Shown here: piece by piece, positions 25,992 to 35,056 of the stretch
Position numbering within the stretch: position 1 is the stretch's first letter
How the letters are laid out: each line of letters opens with the position of its first letter
DNA from: Cohnella sp. CFH 77786
GTDB lineage: Bacteria > Bacillota > Bacilli > Paenibacillales > Paenibacillaceae
Length of the DNA stretch: 64,000 nucleotides
Direction: 5' to 3'
NCBI RefSeq assembly: GCF_019400745.1
Contig: NZ_WJIB01000001.1
Span: forward strand, 496,001-560,000
The notes under the pieces: generated by a model
Seen by the model: the letters and a program-made list of their open reading frames with translations, nothing else
What the model was told of the DNA's origin: nothing
Databases searched by the model: none
Translations under genes and position numbers: made by a program

Positions 25992-27116
25992 TTACTCGCC
26001 GAGGATCGCTTTCTTCATGCGCTCGAAAATGTTCTGGTGCTGCTCGTGCGTATGCTCGCCGCCGTTCGCCGCGAAAGCGCGCAGCAGGTCCTTCTGCTCT
26101 TCGCTCAGGTTCGTCGGCGTTACGACAGTCACCTTCACGTGCTGGTCGCCCTGCCCGTAACCGCGGAGCCTGGGGACGCCTTTGCCCTTGAGGCGGAAAT
26201 ACGTGCCCGTCTGGGTGCCGGCCGGGATTTTGAGCTTTACTTTCTCGGTCAGCGTCGGCACTTCAAGCTCGTCGCCCAGCGCCGCCTGCGCGAACGTGAG
26301 CGGCACCTCGCAATAGATGTCGTCGCCTTCGCGTTCGAAGAAATCATGCGCCTTCACGCGGAGCACGACGTACAGGTCGCCGGGCGGTCCGCCGCGGACG
26401 CCGCCTTCCCCTTCCCCGCTGATCCTCAGTTGGGAGCCGTCGTCGACGCCGGCCGGGATTTTGACGTGGATTTTCCGCTGCTTCTTCACTTGCCCGCTGC
26501 CGGCGCAAGTCGGGCACCGCTCTTTGATCATTTTGCCTCGGCCGCCGCAAGCCGTACAAGGACGGCGGTTGACGATGCGGCCGAACGGCGTGTTCTGCGC
26601 GACTTCCTGCTGCCCGCTGCCGCGGCAGACGGAACACGTTTCCGGTTTGGTTCCGGGTCTGGCGCCGTTGCCGTGGCACGTATCGCAAGTTTCGGTACGC
26701 GGAATCGTGATGTCGGTTTCCTTGCCGAACACCGCTTCCTTGAACTCGATCGTCATCGTGTACTGCAGGTCGTTGCCGCGCTGCGGGGCGTTCGGATCGC
26801 GCCGGCCGCCGCCGCCTCCGAAAAACATATCGAAAATGTCGCCGAAGCCGCCCATGTCCCCGGTGAACCCGCCGCCTCCGCCGAAGCCGGCATTCGGGTC
26901 TTCGTGGCCGAACTGGTCGTAACGGGCCCTGCGCTGGTCGTCGCTCAGCACGTCGTACGCTTCTTTGACTTCCTTGAATTTGGCTTCGGCGTCGGACGCC
27001 TTGTTGACGTCCGGATGATATTGGCGCGCCAGCTTGCGGTACGCTTTTTTGATATCCTCCGCGGAGGCTCCCCGTTCGACGCCGAGCACGTCATAGTAGT
27101 CTTTCTTGTCGGCCAA
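25992..27116 (-). CDS. dnaJ: Molecular chaperone DnaJ
   Basis: DnaJ is the Hsp40 co-chaperone that delivers clients to DnaK and stimulates its ATPase. The 374-residue protein has a J domain at residues 1-70 with HPDVNK (the HPD motif), a Gly/Phe-rich linker, four zinc-binding repeats ([32 protein letters not shown]) at ~140-215, and the C-terminal peptide-binding domain. The start codon is TTG behind AGGAGGTGGAGAG. A 278-bp gap with a nested inverted repeat separates it from dnaK. Confidence 0.97.
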   Translation of the reverse strand: MADKKDYYDVLGVERGASAEDIKKAYRKLARQYHPDVNKASDAEAKFKEVKEAYDVLSDDQRRARYDQFGHEDPNAGFGGGGGFTGDMGGFGDIFDMFFGGGGGRRDPNAPQRGNDLQYTMTIEFKEAVFGKETDITIPRTETCDTCHGNGARPGTKPETCSVCRGSGQQEVAQNTPFGRIVNRRPCTACGGRGKMIKERCPTCAGSGQVKKQRKIHVKIPAGVDDGSQLRISGEGEGGVRGGPPGDLYVVLRVKAHDFFEREGDDIYCEVPLTFAQAALGDELEVPTLTEKVKLKIPAGTQTGTYFRLKGKGVPRLRGYGQGDQHVKVTVVTPTNLSEEQKDLLRAFAANGGEHTHEQHQNIFERMKKAILGE

Positions 27117-27196
27117 CTCTCCACCTCCTCATGAGGAAAGCCAAAGCCGTTCCCATTGCGGAAATGAGGTCGTTTTGGATAGCGCCTAGCCGGTTC

Positions 27197-27308
27197 GATT
27201 CTCTCTCCAGCCTTCTTTATCCCCGCAAAGTGACGTCTATGCTGACGAAGCATATTCCGATTACTTTGCGGGGACCCGGAACTGGACGTAAACTCTTACG
27301 AGAGAATC
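27197..27308. repeat. Nested inverted repeat in the dnaK-dnaJ gap
   Basis: Outer arms GATTCTCTC (27197-27205) and GAGAGAATC (27300-27308) enclose perfect 11-bp arms CCCCGCAAAGT (27221-27231) and ACTTTGCGGGG (27263-27273). These enclose TATGC/GCATA (27238-27242, 27250-27254). In the mRNA this would form a long branched hairpin between dnaK and dnaJ. It could be a processing, stability or partial-termination element that lowers dnaJ relative to dnaK, or a remnant of a small non-coding mobile repeat. Confidence 0.6.
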
Positions 27309-27394
27309 AAACCTTTACGGCGTGGCCCAAAACGGACATCAAAGGCAAAAGGAAGGGGCTTTGACTTTCTGGTTCCCAAAATAAAAACCTAGGC

Positions 27395-29248
27395 TTATTT
27401 CTTGTCTTCGTCCACGACTTCGTAGTCGGCGTCGACGACGTTGTCCTTCTTCGCGGAGCCTGCGCCTGCGCCCGCGTCCGCGGCGTCGGCGCCGGGAGCG
27501 CCTTGCTGGGCCTGGGCAGCTTGCTCGTAGAGCTTGACGGACAGCTGCTGGACGACTTGCGTGAGCTCGTCGGAAGCGGCTTTGATTTCTTCCAGGTTGT
27601 CGCCTTCGAGCGCTTTCTTCACTTTCTCTTTCGCGGCTTCCGCTTTCTGGATCTCGCCGGCGTCGACCTTGTCGCCCAGATCCTTGATCGTTTTCTCTAC
27701 GGTATATACCAATTGGTCCGCGCTGTTGCGGGCTTCGACCAACTCGCGGCGCTTGTTGTCTTCTTCCGCGTGCAGCTCGGCTTCCTTCTGCATCCGTTCG
27801 ATCTCTTCCTTGCTCAAGCCGCTGGAAGAGGTGATCGTGATTTTCTGGCTTTTTCCCGTGCCTTTGTCGGTCGCGTTGACGTTCACGATGCCGTTGGCGT
27901 CGATGTCGAACGTCACTTCGATCTGCGGCACGCCGCGCGGAGCCGGCGGGATATCGCTCAGGATAAAGCGTCCCAGCGTTTTGTTGTCGCGGGCCATCGC
28001 GCGCTCCCCCTGCAGGACGTGGATCTCGACTTGCGTCTGGTTATCCGCGAACGTGGAGAACACCTGCGATTTGCTCGTCGGGATCGTCGTGTTCCGGTCG
28101 ATCATCTTCGTCATGACGCCGCCGGCCGTCTCGATGCCGAGGGACAGCGGGGTGACGTCGAGCAATACGACGTCTTTGACGTCGCCCGTCAAGACGCCGG
28201 CTTGCACGGCGGCGCCGAGCGCGACGACTTCGTCCGGGTTGACGCCTTTGTGCGGCTCTTTGCCGATCAGCTTCTTGATCGCCTCGACGACGGCCGGAAT
28301 CCGCGTGGAGCCGCCGACCAGCACGACCTTATCGATATCGGCCGACGTCAGGCCGGCATCGGAAAGCGCTTGGCGAGTCGGCCCCATCGTCCGCTCGACG
28401 AGCCCGGAGGTCAAATCGTCGAACTTGGCGCGGGTCAGGTTGACCTCCAGATGCTGAGGTACGCCGTCGACCACCGTGATGAACGGCAGGGATATCGTCG
28501 TGGAGAGCGTGCCGGACAGCTCTTTCTTCGCTTTCTCCGCCGCGTCTTTCAGACGCTGAACCGCCGCTTTGTCCTTGAGCAGATCGACGCCGTGCTCTTT
28601 TTTGAACTCGGCCCCCAGCCAATCCATGATCGCCTGGTCGAAATCGTCTCCGCCCAGATGGTTGTCGCCGCTCGTCGCCTTGACCTCGAAGAAGCCGTCG
28701 CCGAGCTCGAGGATGCTGACGTCGAACGTGCCGCCGCCCAAATCGAACACGAGAATCGTTTGGTCTTCGCTCTTCTCAAGTCCGTAAGCGAGAGCCGCGG
28801 CCGTCGGTTCGTTGACGATGCGCAGCACTTCGAGGCCGGCGATTGCGCCCGCGTCCTTCGTCGCCTGTCGCTGACTGTCGTTGAAATAAGCCGGAACGGT
28901 AATGACCGCCTGGGTGACCGTCTGGCCTAAGTACGCTTCCGCGTCGGCTTTCAGCTTCTGAAGGATCATCGCCGAAATTTCCTGCGGGGTATAATCTTTG
29001 CCGTCGATCGACTCTTTGTGGTTCGTGCCCATATGGCGCTTGATCGAAATGATCGTGCGGTCCGGATTGGTGATGGCTTGCCGCTTCGCCGTCTCTCCGA
29101 CGATCCGCTCGCCGTCTTTCTTGAAGCCGACGACCGAAGGGGTCGTGCGGTTGCCTTCCGCGTTGGGGATGACGACGGCTTCGCCGCCCTCCATGACCGC
29201 CACGCAAGAGTTGGTCGTTCCCAAGTCGATGCCGATTACTTTGCTCAT
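27395..29248 (-). CDS. dnaK: Molecular chaperone DnaK (Hsp70)
   Basis: This 617-residue Hsp70 begins [19 protein letters not shown] (phosphate-1 motif). It has [16 protein letters not shown] near residue 170 and [22 protein letters not shown] near residue 308, and the substrate-binding domain from residue ~360, with a disordered Gln/Ala/Gly-rich tail ending in [10 protein letters not shown]. The length matches Gram-positive DnaK, which lacks the extra segment of proteobacterial forms. It is the third gene of the hrcA-grpE-dnaK-dnaJ operon under CIRCE control. Confidence 0.98.
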   Translation of the reverse strand: MSKVIGIDLGTTNSCVAVMEGGEAVVIPNAEGNRTTPSVVGFKKDGERIVGETAKRQAITNPDRTIISIKRHMGTNHKESIDGKDYTPQEISAMILQKLKADAEAYLGQTVTQAVITVPAYFNDSQRQATKDAGAIAGLEVLRIVNEPTAAALAYGLEKSEDQTILVFDLGGGTFDVSILELGDGFFEVKATSGDNHLGGDDFDQAIMDWLGAEFKKEHGVDLLKDKAAVQRLKDAAEKAKKELSGTLSTTISLPFITVVDGVPQHLEVNLTRAKFDDLTSGLVERTMGPTRQALSDAGLTSADIDKVVLVGGSTRIPAVVEAIKKLIGKEPHKGVNPDEVVALGAAVQAGVLTGDVKDVVLLDVTPLSLGIETAGGVMTKMIDRNTTIPTSKSQVFSTFADNQTQVEIHVLQGERAMARDNKTLGRFILSDIPPAPRGVPQIEVTFDIDANGIVNVNATDKGTGKSQKITITSSSGLSKEEIERMQKEAELHAEEDNKRRELVEARNSADQLVYTVEKTIKDLGDKVDAGEIQKAEAAKEKVKKALEGDNLEEIKAASDELTQVVQQLSVKLYEQAAQAQQGAPGADAADAGAGAGSAKKDNVVDADYEVVDEDKK

Positions 29249-29277
29249 TAAGTAGTCCTCCTATCGGAACTGTTCGA

Positions 29278-29886
29278 TTAACCGCTCACTTTCACCATGG
29301 CCGGCCGCAGCACTTTGTCCTTCAGCCAGTAGCCGTTTTGCACGACTTCCACCACGGTGCCTTCTTCGTGCTCTTCGCTTTCCACTTGCATGATCGCTTG
29401 GTGCAGCTCGGGATCGAAAGGCGTTCCGGCCGCTTCCATTTTGCGCAGACCTTCCGCCTCCAGCACTTGCGACAGCTGGCGGTAGATCATGTCGACGCCC
29501 TTGGCGAACGAGCCCGTCTCGCCGGCGTCCGAGCCCGACTGAAGCGCGCGCTCGAAATTGTCGAGCACCGGAAGCAGCTGCCCGACCAGCTTCAAGGAAG
29601 CGTATTGCGCGAGCTCTTCCTTTTCCTTCAGCGTGCGGCGGCGGAAATTATCGAAGTCCGCCTGCACCCTGAGGTGGCGGTTCTGGCTTTCTTCCAATTG
29701 CCGCTGCAGCTCCGCAACCCGCGGATCTTCCTGCGCTTCGTCTGCAGAAGCGCCTTCCGCTTCTTCGGAACCCCCATTGTCCGCCTCGGGTTCCTGCGCG
29801 CCTTCCGGCGACGCCCCGAAGCGTTCTGCTTGCTCTTCAGCCATTCTCTCCTGCTCCTTCGATTCGTTCATCTGAGTGGATTCCAT
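29278..29886 (-). CDS. grpE: Nucleotide exchange factor GrpE
   Basis: GrpE releases ADP from DnaK. The 202-residue protein has a long acidic N-terminal tail (residues 1-55), a coiled coil (ELQRQLEESQNRHLRVQADFDNFRRR), and the C-terminal beta domain with the family signature (FDPELHQAIMQVESEEHEEGTVVEVVQNGYWL). GGAGG precedes the start. It sits 50 bp after hrcA and 29 bp before dnaK. Confidence 0.97.
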   Translation of the reverse strand: MESTQMNESKEQERMAEEQAERFGASPEGAQEPEADNGGSEEAEGASADEAQEDPRVAELQRQLEESQNRHLRVQADFDNFRRRTLKEKEELAQYASLKLVGQLLPVLDNFERALQSGSDAGETGSFAKGVDMIYRQLSQVLEAEGLRKMEAAGTPFDPELHQAIMQVESEEHEEGTVVEVVQNGYWLKDKVLRPAMVKVSG

Positions 29887-29936
29887 GAGGCTATGACCTC
29901 CTTACCGTACCACCCGTTCCTGCCGCTATGCGCAGC

Positions 29937-30962
29937 TTACTTGAGACGGCGGTTCAGCATCGACGCGATGTCCCTGGACAGGAATTCAAGCAAGCCGATG
30001 ACCTTTCCGTATTCCATCCGCGTCGGCCCGAGAATGCCGATCGTGCCCAGCGATTGCCCGTCTACCGTATAATTCGCGGTAATAAGGCTGCATTGGTTGA
30101 TCGCTTCCATCGCGTTTTCCGTGCCGATCTTCACCTGGATGCCGCCGAGGCCGGCCGGGAACAGCTGCGTCAGCTTGCCCGTCTCCTCCAGCGTATCGAG
30201 AATCAGCTTGGCCTTGTCGACGTCCTTGAACTCGGGCTGCGCCAGCATGTTGGCCGCCCCGCTCAAGAACACGCGGGGGTCCTTCTGTTCCTCGATCGAC
30301 TGCTCCAGCACCGACAAAATCTCTTCGCACCGGTCCATATAACGGCCCAGCTCCCTGGCGATTTCGCTGTAGAGGACCGATTTCACCCGGTGGAAGGGAA
30401 CGCCGACCAGCTTATCGTTGAGCAGGCCGACGATTTTGCCGAGATCTCCGACGTCGATTCCTTCCGGAATCGTCATCGTGCGGTGCTCGACGTGGCCCGT
30501 GTTGGTGACGATGATGGCGACGGCCGAGCTGTCGTTCAGGGGAACGAGCTGGAAATGCTTCAGCGAGGCGCTGAACATTTCGGGCCCGAGGACGATGGAC
30601 GTATAATTGGTCAAATGGGACAGGATCGTCGCCGCATGGCCGATGACGTCCTCCCAGTGGATCATTTTTTCGGCGAAAAAAGCCCGGATCTTCCGTATGT
30701 CTTCTTCGCGGACGCCGCCCGGGGCAATCAAGTGATCCACGTAATACCGGTAACCCTTATGGGAAGGAATCCGTCCGGCGGACGTATGGGGCTGCTCCAG
30801 AAATCCGAGCTCTTCCAAATCCGCCATTTCGTTGCGGATCGTGGCCGGACTGAAAGACACGTCGCCCCGCTTCGAGATGCTTCGGGATCCGACGGGCTCA
30901 GCGGAACGAATGTAGTCGTCCACGATGGCGGTTAAAATCATCCGTTGGCGCTCGCTTAACAT
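29937..30962 (-). CDS. hrcA: Heat-inducible transcriptional repressor HrcA
   Basis: HrcA binds CIRCE and represses class I heat-shock genes until titrated away from GroEL. The 341-residue protein has an N-terminal winged helix (LSERQRMILTAIVDDYIRSAEPVGSRSI) and the HrcA signature SPATIRNEMADLEELGFLEQPHTSAGRIPS. The start at 30962 has AAGGAGGGGG upstream, which removes 16 spurious residues. The CIRCE element lies 38 bp upstream of the start, so HrcA represses its own operon. Confidence 0.97.
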   Translation of the reverse strand: MLSERQRMILTAIVDDYIRSAEPVGSRSISKRGDVSFSPATIRNEMADLEELGFLEQPHTSAGRIPSHKGYRYYVDHLIAPGGVREEDIRKIRAFFAEKMIHWEDVIGHAATILSHLTNYTSIVLGPEMFSASLKHFQLVPLNDSSAVAIIVTNTGHVEHRTMTIPEGIDVGDLGKIVGLLNDKLVGVPFHRVKSVLYSEIARELGRYMDRCEEILSVLEQSIEEQKDPRVFLSGAANMLAQPEFKDVDKAKLILDTLEETGKLTQLFPAGLGGIQVKIGTENAMEAINQCSLITANYTVDGQSLGTIGILGPTRMEYGKVIGLLEFLSRDIASMLNRRLK

Positions 30963-30999
30963 TCGGGCATCCCCCTCCTTATCCTTCCTACTTTCGACT

Positions 31000-31026
31000 T
31001 TAGCACTCAACGAGATAGAGTGCTAA
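31000..31026. promoter_or_regulatory. CIRCE element (HrcA operator)
   Basis: TTAGCACTC (31000-31008), a 9-bp spacer, then GAGTGCTAA (31018-31026): an exact match to the CIRCE consensus. It covers the start of the hrcA transcript just after the -10 box. It is the only CIRCE copy seen in the window. Confidence 0.97.
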
Positions 31027-31037
31027 CGGCTATTACA

Positions 31038-31066
31038 AAAATACCAAACCGTTCCGGTCGTGTCAA
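31038..31066 (-). promoter_or_regulatory. Vegetative (SigA-type) promoter of the hrcA operon
   Basis: On the minus strand a consensus -35 TTGACA (31066-31061), a 17-bp spacer and a -10 TATTTT (31043-31038) lie immediately ahead of CIRCE. Transcription would start near 31031, so HrcA bound at CIRCE blocks initiation. Confidence 0.8.
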
Positions 31067-31121
31067 GGACGTACCGGGTCGGTTCGGCATCGGTTCACGG
31101 GTATGAGCGAGGCCGGCTCTC

Positions 31122-31583
31122 TTACGCCAGCAGCTTGAGCATCGCGATTTCATCGCAGCAATGCTGCTTGGCGCAGTGAACGCAATCGGTCCACACTTTC
31201 TCGGGAAAAATTTCCTTTTCGACGACGTTGAAGCCGTTCTTCCGAAAGAAATCGACCGCATACGTCAAAGCCATCACTTTGGGCACGCCCATAAGGCGGG
31301 CTTCTTCGAGCAAAGCGTCGACCAGCCGGCTTCCGAGCCCCATCCCCTTATAGCCTTCCGCCATGCCCAGAGAGCGGATTTCGACGAGGTCGGCACCGAG
31401 CCGGAACAGGGAACCGCAGCCGATCAGCCGGCCATTCTCCTCCGCCACGATGAAGGAGTCGATGTGCCGCAGCAGCGCTTCGCGGGAACGGGGGAGCATG
31501 ATGCCCCGTTCCGCATAACCTTGAATCAATTCGTATAGAGCTTCGACGTCTGCGGCCCGGGCCTTGCGGCAGGTGATCGTCAT
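31122..31583 (-). CDS. GNAT N-acetyltransferase, ArgA-type (possible N-acetylglutamate synthase)
   Basis: The protein (~153 residues from the ATG at 31583; an in-frame GTG lies at 31601) is a single GNAT domain. It has RSREALLRHIDSFIVAEENG, the acetyl-CoA motif LGMAEGYKGMGLGSRLVDALL (Q/RxxGxG/A type) and a C-terminal Cys-rich end (CVHCAKQHCC). The sequence style matches the short ArgA-like acetyltransferases that Firmicutes use to acetylate glutamate for arginine synthesis. An ARG-box-like palindrome upstream supports an arginine role. The Cys cluster is unusual for ordinary GNATs and may bind a metal. Confidence 0.8.
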   Translation of the reverse strand: MTITCRKARAADVEALYELIQGYAERGIMLPRSREALLRHIDSFIVAEENGRLIGCGSLFRLGADLVEIRSLGMAEGYKGMGLGSRLVDALLEEARLMGVPKVMALTYAVDFFRKNGFNVVEKEIFPEKVWTDCVHCAKQHCCDEIAMLKLLA

Positions 31584-31627
31584 GTTCACGGGATTCCCCA
31601 CTTTCCGGCTTCCCCTTTTCTTGGATG

Positions 31628-31641
31628 TGTATAAATATACA
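31628..31641. promoter_or_regulatory. ARG-box-like operator overlapping the acetyltransferase promoter
   Basis: The 14-bp palindrome TGTATAAATATACA fits the ArgR/AhrC half-site pattern TGNATWWWWATNCA. It lies ~45 bp upstream of the likely start of the ArgA-like acetyltransferase, where it would overlap a -10 region. Being a plain AT-rich palindrome it could also be only a promoter element. Confidence 0.5.
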
Positions 31642-31747
31642 ACAAAACGAATGTATCCTCAATAGGGTTTCGTTGACCGATAAATTATTCTATCATCGTC
31701 GCGGCAAAAAAATCGAATCGGACAGGACGACCCGTCCCCCCGATTCA

Positions 31748-32953
31748 TCACGGATCCAGAAACGCAGCGAACACTTCGTTGCCCAGCATGACGCCTTGCG
31801 GCGTCAGTCGATATCCTTCCGGCTGCGGGAGACGCTCCAGCAAGCCTTGGCCGGTCAATCGGCGAAGCGCGTCGCCGAAGCGCTCCTCAAGCCGCGTCCC
31901 GTCCCCGAACTGCGCCGCGAAGTCGGCCGCCAGTACGCCGCCGAGCAGCCGCAAGCCGACCATCATGAAATCTTCCATCGCTTCCTGCGGCGAGACTTCG
32001 TGGCTTTCCAGCCGGGGGAGCCTCTCCCGTGCCGCGTCGATGTAAGGCTGAACGCCTTTGATGTTCATGTGCCTCACGCCGAGCGCGTAGCCGTGCGCCC
32101 CCGCGCCGAGCCCGTAATACGGCTCGTTGCGCCAGTATGTGGTGTTGTGGCGGCTTTCGTACCCCGGCCTCGCGAAATTGCTGATTTCGTAATGCCGGTA
32201 GCCGGCCTCCGTCAGACGTTCGATCAAATGGCGGTACATCGAGATCTCCTCTTCCTCCTCGGGAAGCGGAAGCTCGCCCCGTTCGTACAGCCGGTGGAAC
32301 AGCGTGTTTTCCTCGACTTTCAGGCTGTAGAGGGAGTAATGCGGCAAATCGAGCTCCAGCGCGCGGGAGACGCTGTCGCGAAGGTGGCTGAGCTTCTGGT
32401 TCGGCAGGCCGAACATCAGGTCGATCGACAGGTTAGCGAAACCCGCGGCTTTGGCACTCTCGATGCTGCGGACGACGTCGTCCGCCTCGTGGATGCGGCC
32501 GATCATCTTCAGCAGCCCGTTATCGAACGTCTGCGCGCCGAAGCTGATCCGGTTGACGCCGCCCTCGCGCATCGCGGTCAGCTTCGCGGGATCCGTCGTG
32601 CCGGGATTCGCTTCCATTGTATATTCGACGTCCGGCGCCAGCGGAAAATGCCGGCGCACGGAAGCGAGGAAACGGGCCATTTGCGCCGGATTCAGCACCG
32701 TCGGCGTGCCTCCGCCCACGAATACCGTATCGATCCGCTCGGTCGGCAGCGCGGCCGCCGTCCGTTCCATTTCGCGCTCCAACGCGTCCAAATAGGCGTC
32801 GATCGGCTGTCCTTCCGCCACGTACGAGTTGAAGTCGCAATAGAAGCACTTGTTCGTGCAAAACGGGATATGAATGTAGAGCGCGCGCGGCTTCCACGTA
32901 TGCAAGGGGGTGACCGGCGCGGCGGTTCGATCGTTCGTCGTTCGGGCGTGCAT
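31748..32953 (-). CDS. hemW: Heme chaperone HemW (radical SAM)
   Basis: HemW is a coproporphyrinogen-dehydrogenase-like radical-SAM protein that binds heme and delivers it to target proteins. The 401-residue product has YIHIPFCTNKCFYCDFNSY (the CxxxCxxC motif followed by the extra Cys replaced, as in HemW), VGGGTPTVL, and the HemN C-terminal domain. The start at 32953 has AGAGGTGA upstream; the frame continues 53 codons upstream, but those codons are read from repeat DNA. The position between hrcA and lepA is the standard order. Confidence 0.93.
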   Translation of the reverse strand: MHARTTNDRTAAPVTPLHTWKPRALYIHIPFCTNKCFYCDFNSYVAEGQPIDAYLDALEREMERTAAALPTERIDTVFVGGGTPTVLNPAQMARFLASVRRHFPLAPDVEYTMEANPGTTDPAKLTAMREGGVNRISFGAQTFDNGLLKMIGRIHEADDVVRSIESAKAAGFANLSIDLMFGLPNQKLSHLRDSVSRALELDLPHYSLYSLKVEENTLFHRLYERGELPLPEEEEEISMYRHLIERLTEAGYRHYEISNFARPGYESRHNTTYWRNEPYYGLGAGAHGYALGVRHMNIKGVQPYIDAARERLPRLESHEVSPQEAMEDFMMVGLRLLGGVLAADFAAQFGDGTRLEERFGDALRRLTGQGLLERLPQPEGYRLTPQGVMLGNEVFAAFLDP

Positions 32954-32984
32954 GGGGTTCACCTCTTTCCTGCCGAAAACGCGA

Positions 32985-33007
32985 GAAGAACGGGCCGAGG
33001 CCCGTTC
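32985..33007 (-). terminator. Hairpin downstream of lepA, probable terminator
   Basis: GAACGGGCC (32988-32996) pairs perfectly with GGCCCGTTC (32999-33007) around a 2-nt loop. A TTCTTCTC stretch follows on the minus strand. It separates lepA and the 51-bp repeats from the hemW start. Confidence 0.5.
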
Positions 33008-33030
33008 ATCGTCTCGGATTGCTCGAAAAC

Positions 33031-33107
33031 AGCGGAACGGAGTTCCGTTATTTCGGCTGGTTGGCCGGGTTTGCGCGGAATAGCGGAACGGAGTTCCGTT
33101 ATTTCGG
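33031..33107. repeat. Two copies of a 26-bp palindromic repeat, 51 bp apart
   Basis: A 26-bp sequence containing AGCGGAACGGAGTTCCGTTA occurs identically at 33031-33056 and 33082-33107. Its centre GGAAC-GGA-GTTCC is palindromic. The two copies are exactly 51 bp apart, and a degenerate CCGTTATTTC trace follows at 33132. The array fills the lepA-hemW gap. It shares the 51-bp period with the arrays at 14.6, 15.0 and 51.4 kb. Confidence 0.85.
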
Positions 33108-33149
33108 CCCATTGCCGTTCTAGTTCTCGCGCCGTTATTTCTCCGCGAA

Positions 33150-34967
33150 TCAGTCCTCGTCCAGCTTCAGCACGGCCATGAACGCTTCCTGCGGCACTTC
33201 CACGCTGCCGACCTGCTTCATCCGCTTCTTGCCTTCCTTTTGCTTCTCGAGCAGCTTCCGTTTCCGGGTGATATCGCCGCCGTAGCACTTGGCCAGCACG
33301 TTTTTGCGCATCGCCTTGATCGTTTCGCGGCTGATGATTTTCTGCCCGATGGCGGCCTGGATCGGCACCTCGAACATTTGGCGCGGAATCAGGTCCTTCA
33401 GCTTCTCGCAAATGACCCTCCCCCGCTGGTAAGCCCGGTCCCGGTGCACGATGAACGACAGCGCGTCCACCTTCTCGCCGTTGAGCAGGATGTCCATTTT
33501 CACCAGATTCGAAGCCCGGTAGCCGGACAGCTCGTAATCGAAGGAAGCGTACCCTTTGGTGCTCGATTTGAGCTGGTCGAAAAAGTCGTACACGATTTCC
33601 GCCAGCGGAATGTCGTATTTCAGCGTGACGCGGTTGGCGTCCAGGTACTGCATGTCGATGAACTCGCCGCGTTTGCCCTGGCACAGCTCCATGATCGCCC
33701 CGACGTAATCGTTGGGCACGATAACCGACGCTTTGACGTAGGGCTCCTCGACTTGGTCGATTTTGCCTTGCTCGGGGTATTCGGACGGATTCGAAATGTC
33801 CAGCGTCTCGCCGCTCGTCAGCGTGACCTTGTATATTACGCTGGGCGCGGTCGTGATCAGGGGGATGTTGAATTCCCGCTCGATCCGCTCCTGGATGATC
33901 TCCATATGGAGCATGCCGAGGAAGCCGCAGCGGAAACCGAAGCCGAGCGCCTGCGACGTCTCCGGCTCGAACCGCAGGGAAGCGTCGTTCAGCTCCAGCT
34001 TCTCCAGCGCGTCGCGCAGGTCGTTGTAGTCCGTCGAATCGATCGGATACAAGCCGCAGAACACCATCGGATTGATCCGGCGGTAACCCGGAAGCGGCTC
34101 CGTGGTCGGGTTCTTGGCGTCGGTGATCGTGTCGCCGACCCGCGTGTCCTTCACGTTCTTGATCGAGGCGGTGACGTAGCCGACGTCGCCCGGCCCGAGC
34201 TCGTCCACGGGCGTCGCGCGGGGACGGAACGTCCCGACTTCGACGACGTCGAAGGCCGCGCCGGTACCCATGAACTTGATGCGCGTGCCTTGCTTGATCG
34301 TTCCGTCGATGACGCGGATGAAGCAGATGACGCCTTTGTAGGCATCGTAGTACGAATCGAAAATGAGCGCCTTGAGCGGCGCGTTCCGGTCGCCTTGCGG
34401 AGCCGGGATTTTCTTGACGGCCTGCTCCAGTATTTCCTTAATGCCGATTCCGTTTTTCGCGGAAGCCAAGACGGCGTCGCTGGCGTCGAGGCCGATCACG
34501 TCCTCCACTTCCTGCTTCACGCGCTCGGGCTCGGCGCTCGGCAAGTCGATCTTATTGATGACCGGCAAAATTTCCAGGTTGTTGTCCAGAGCGAGATACA
34601 CGTTCGCCAGCGTCTGGGCTTCGATGCCCTGGGCGGCGTCGACGACGAGCAGCGCGCCTTCGCAGGCGGCCAGGCTCCGGGAGACTTCGTACGTGAAGTC
34701 GACGTGGCCCGGCGTGTCGATCAGGTGCAGCGTATACGTCTCCCCGTCGTCGGCCTTGTATTGCAGCCGGACGGCCTGCAGCTTGATCGTGATTCCGCGC
34801 TCCCGCTCCAGGTCCATGGAGTCGAGCACCTGGTCCTGCATTTCGCGGGACGTCAAGGCGCCGGTATATTCCAAAATGCGGTCGGCCAGCGTCGATTTGC
34901 CGTGGTCGATATGCGCGATAATGCAAAAATTGCGAATATGGCTCTGTTTCACTTGATCTTCTGCCAT
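33150..34967 (-). CDS. lepA: Elongation factor 4 (LepA)
   Basis: EF4 is a ribosome-dependent translational GTPase linked to back-translocation and initiation. The 605-residue product has G1 [10 protein letters not shown]3 DTPGHVDF and G4 [10 protein letters not shown], then EF-G-like domains II, III and V and the LepA-specific C-terminus ([24 protein letters not shown]). The start at 34967 has GGAGG upstream. The length is exactly typical. Confidence 0.97.
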   Translation of the reverse strand: MAEDQVKQSHIRNFCIIAHIDHGKSTLADRILEYTGALTSREMQDQVLDSMDLERERGITIKLQAVRLQYKADDGETYTLHLIDTPGHVDFTYEVSRSLAACEGALLVVDAAQGIEAQTLANVYLALDNNLEILPVINKIDLPSAEPERVKQEVEDVIGLDASDAVLASAKNGIGIKEILEQAVKKIPAPQGDRNAPLKALIFDSYYDAYKGVICFIRVIDGTIKQGTRIKFMGTGAAFDVVEVGTFRPRATPVDELGPGDVGYVTASIKNVKDTRVGDTITDAKNPTTEPLPGYRRINPMVFCGLYPIDSTDYNDLRDALEKLELNDASLRFEPETSQALGFGFRCGFLGMLHMEIIQERIEREFNIPLITTAPSVIYKVTLTSGETLDISNPSEYPEQGKIDQVEEPYVKASVIVPNDYVGAIMELCQGKRGEFIDMQYLDANRVTLKYDIPLAEIVYDFFDQLKSSTKGYASFDYELSGYRASNLVKMDILLNGEKVDALSFIVHRDRAYQRGRVICEKLKDLIPRQMFEVPIQAAIGQKIISRETIKAMRKNVLAKCYGGDITRKRKLLEKQKEGKKRMKQVGSVEVPQEAFMAVLKLDED

Positions 34968-35056
34968 CGTTTTCGAGTACCTCCAAGCGGTCACTTGCGG
35001 ATGAGCGCATCACTTCATTATAGCAAGGGACCGCTGGAGCGGCAATCCGGCCTTCG

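Noticed and set aside
27131..27364. 77-codon plus-strand frame in the dnaK-dnaJ gap
   Set aside because: It runs through the inverted repeat, has no ribosome site and no recognisable protein pattern.
32954..33112. HemW N-terminal extension of 53 residues
   Set aside because: It is translated from the 51-bp repeats; AGAGGTGA and the ATG at 32953 give the family-typical start.
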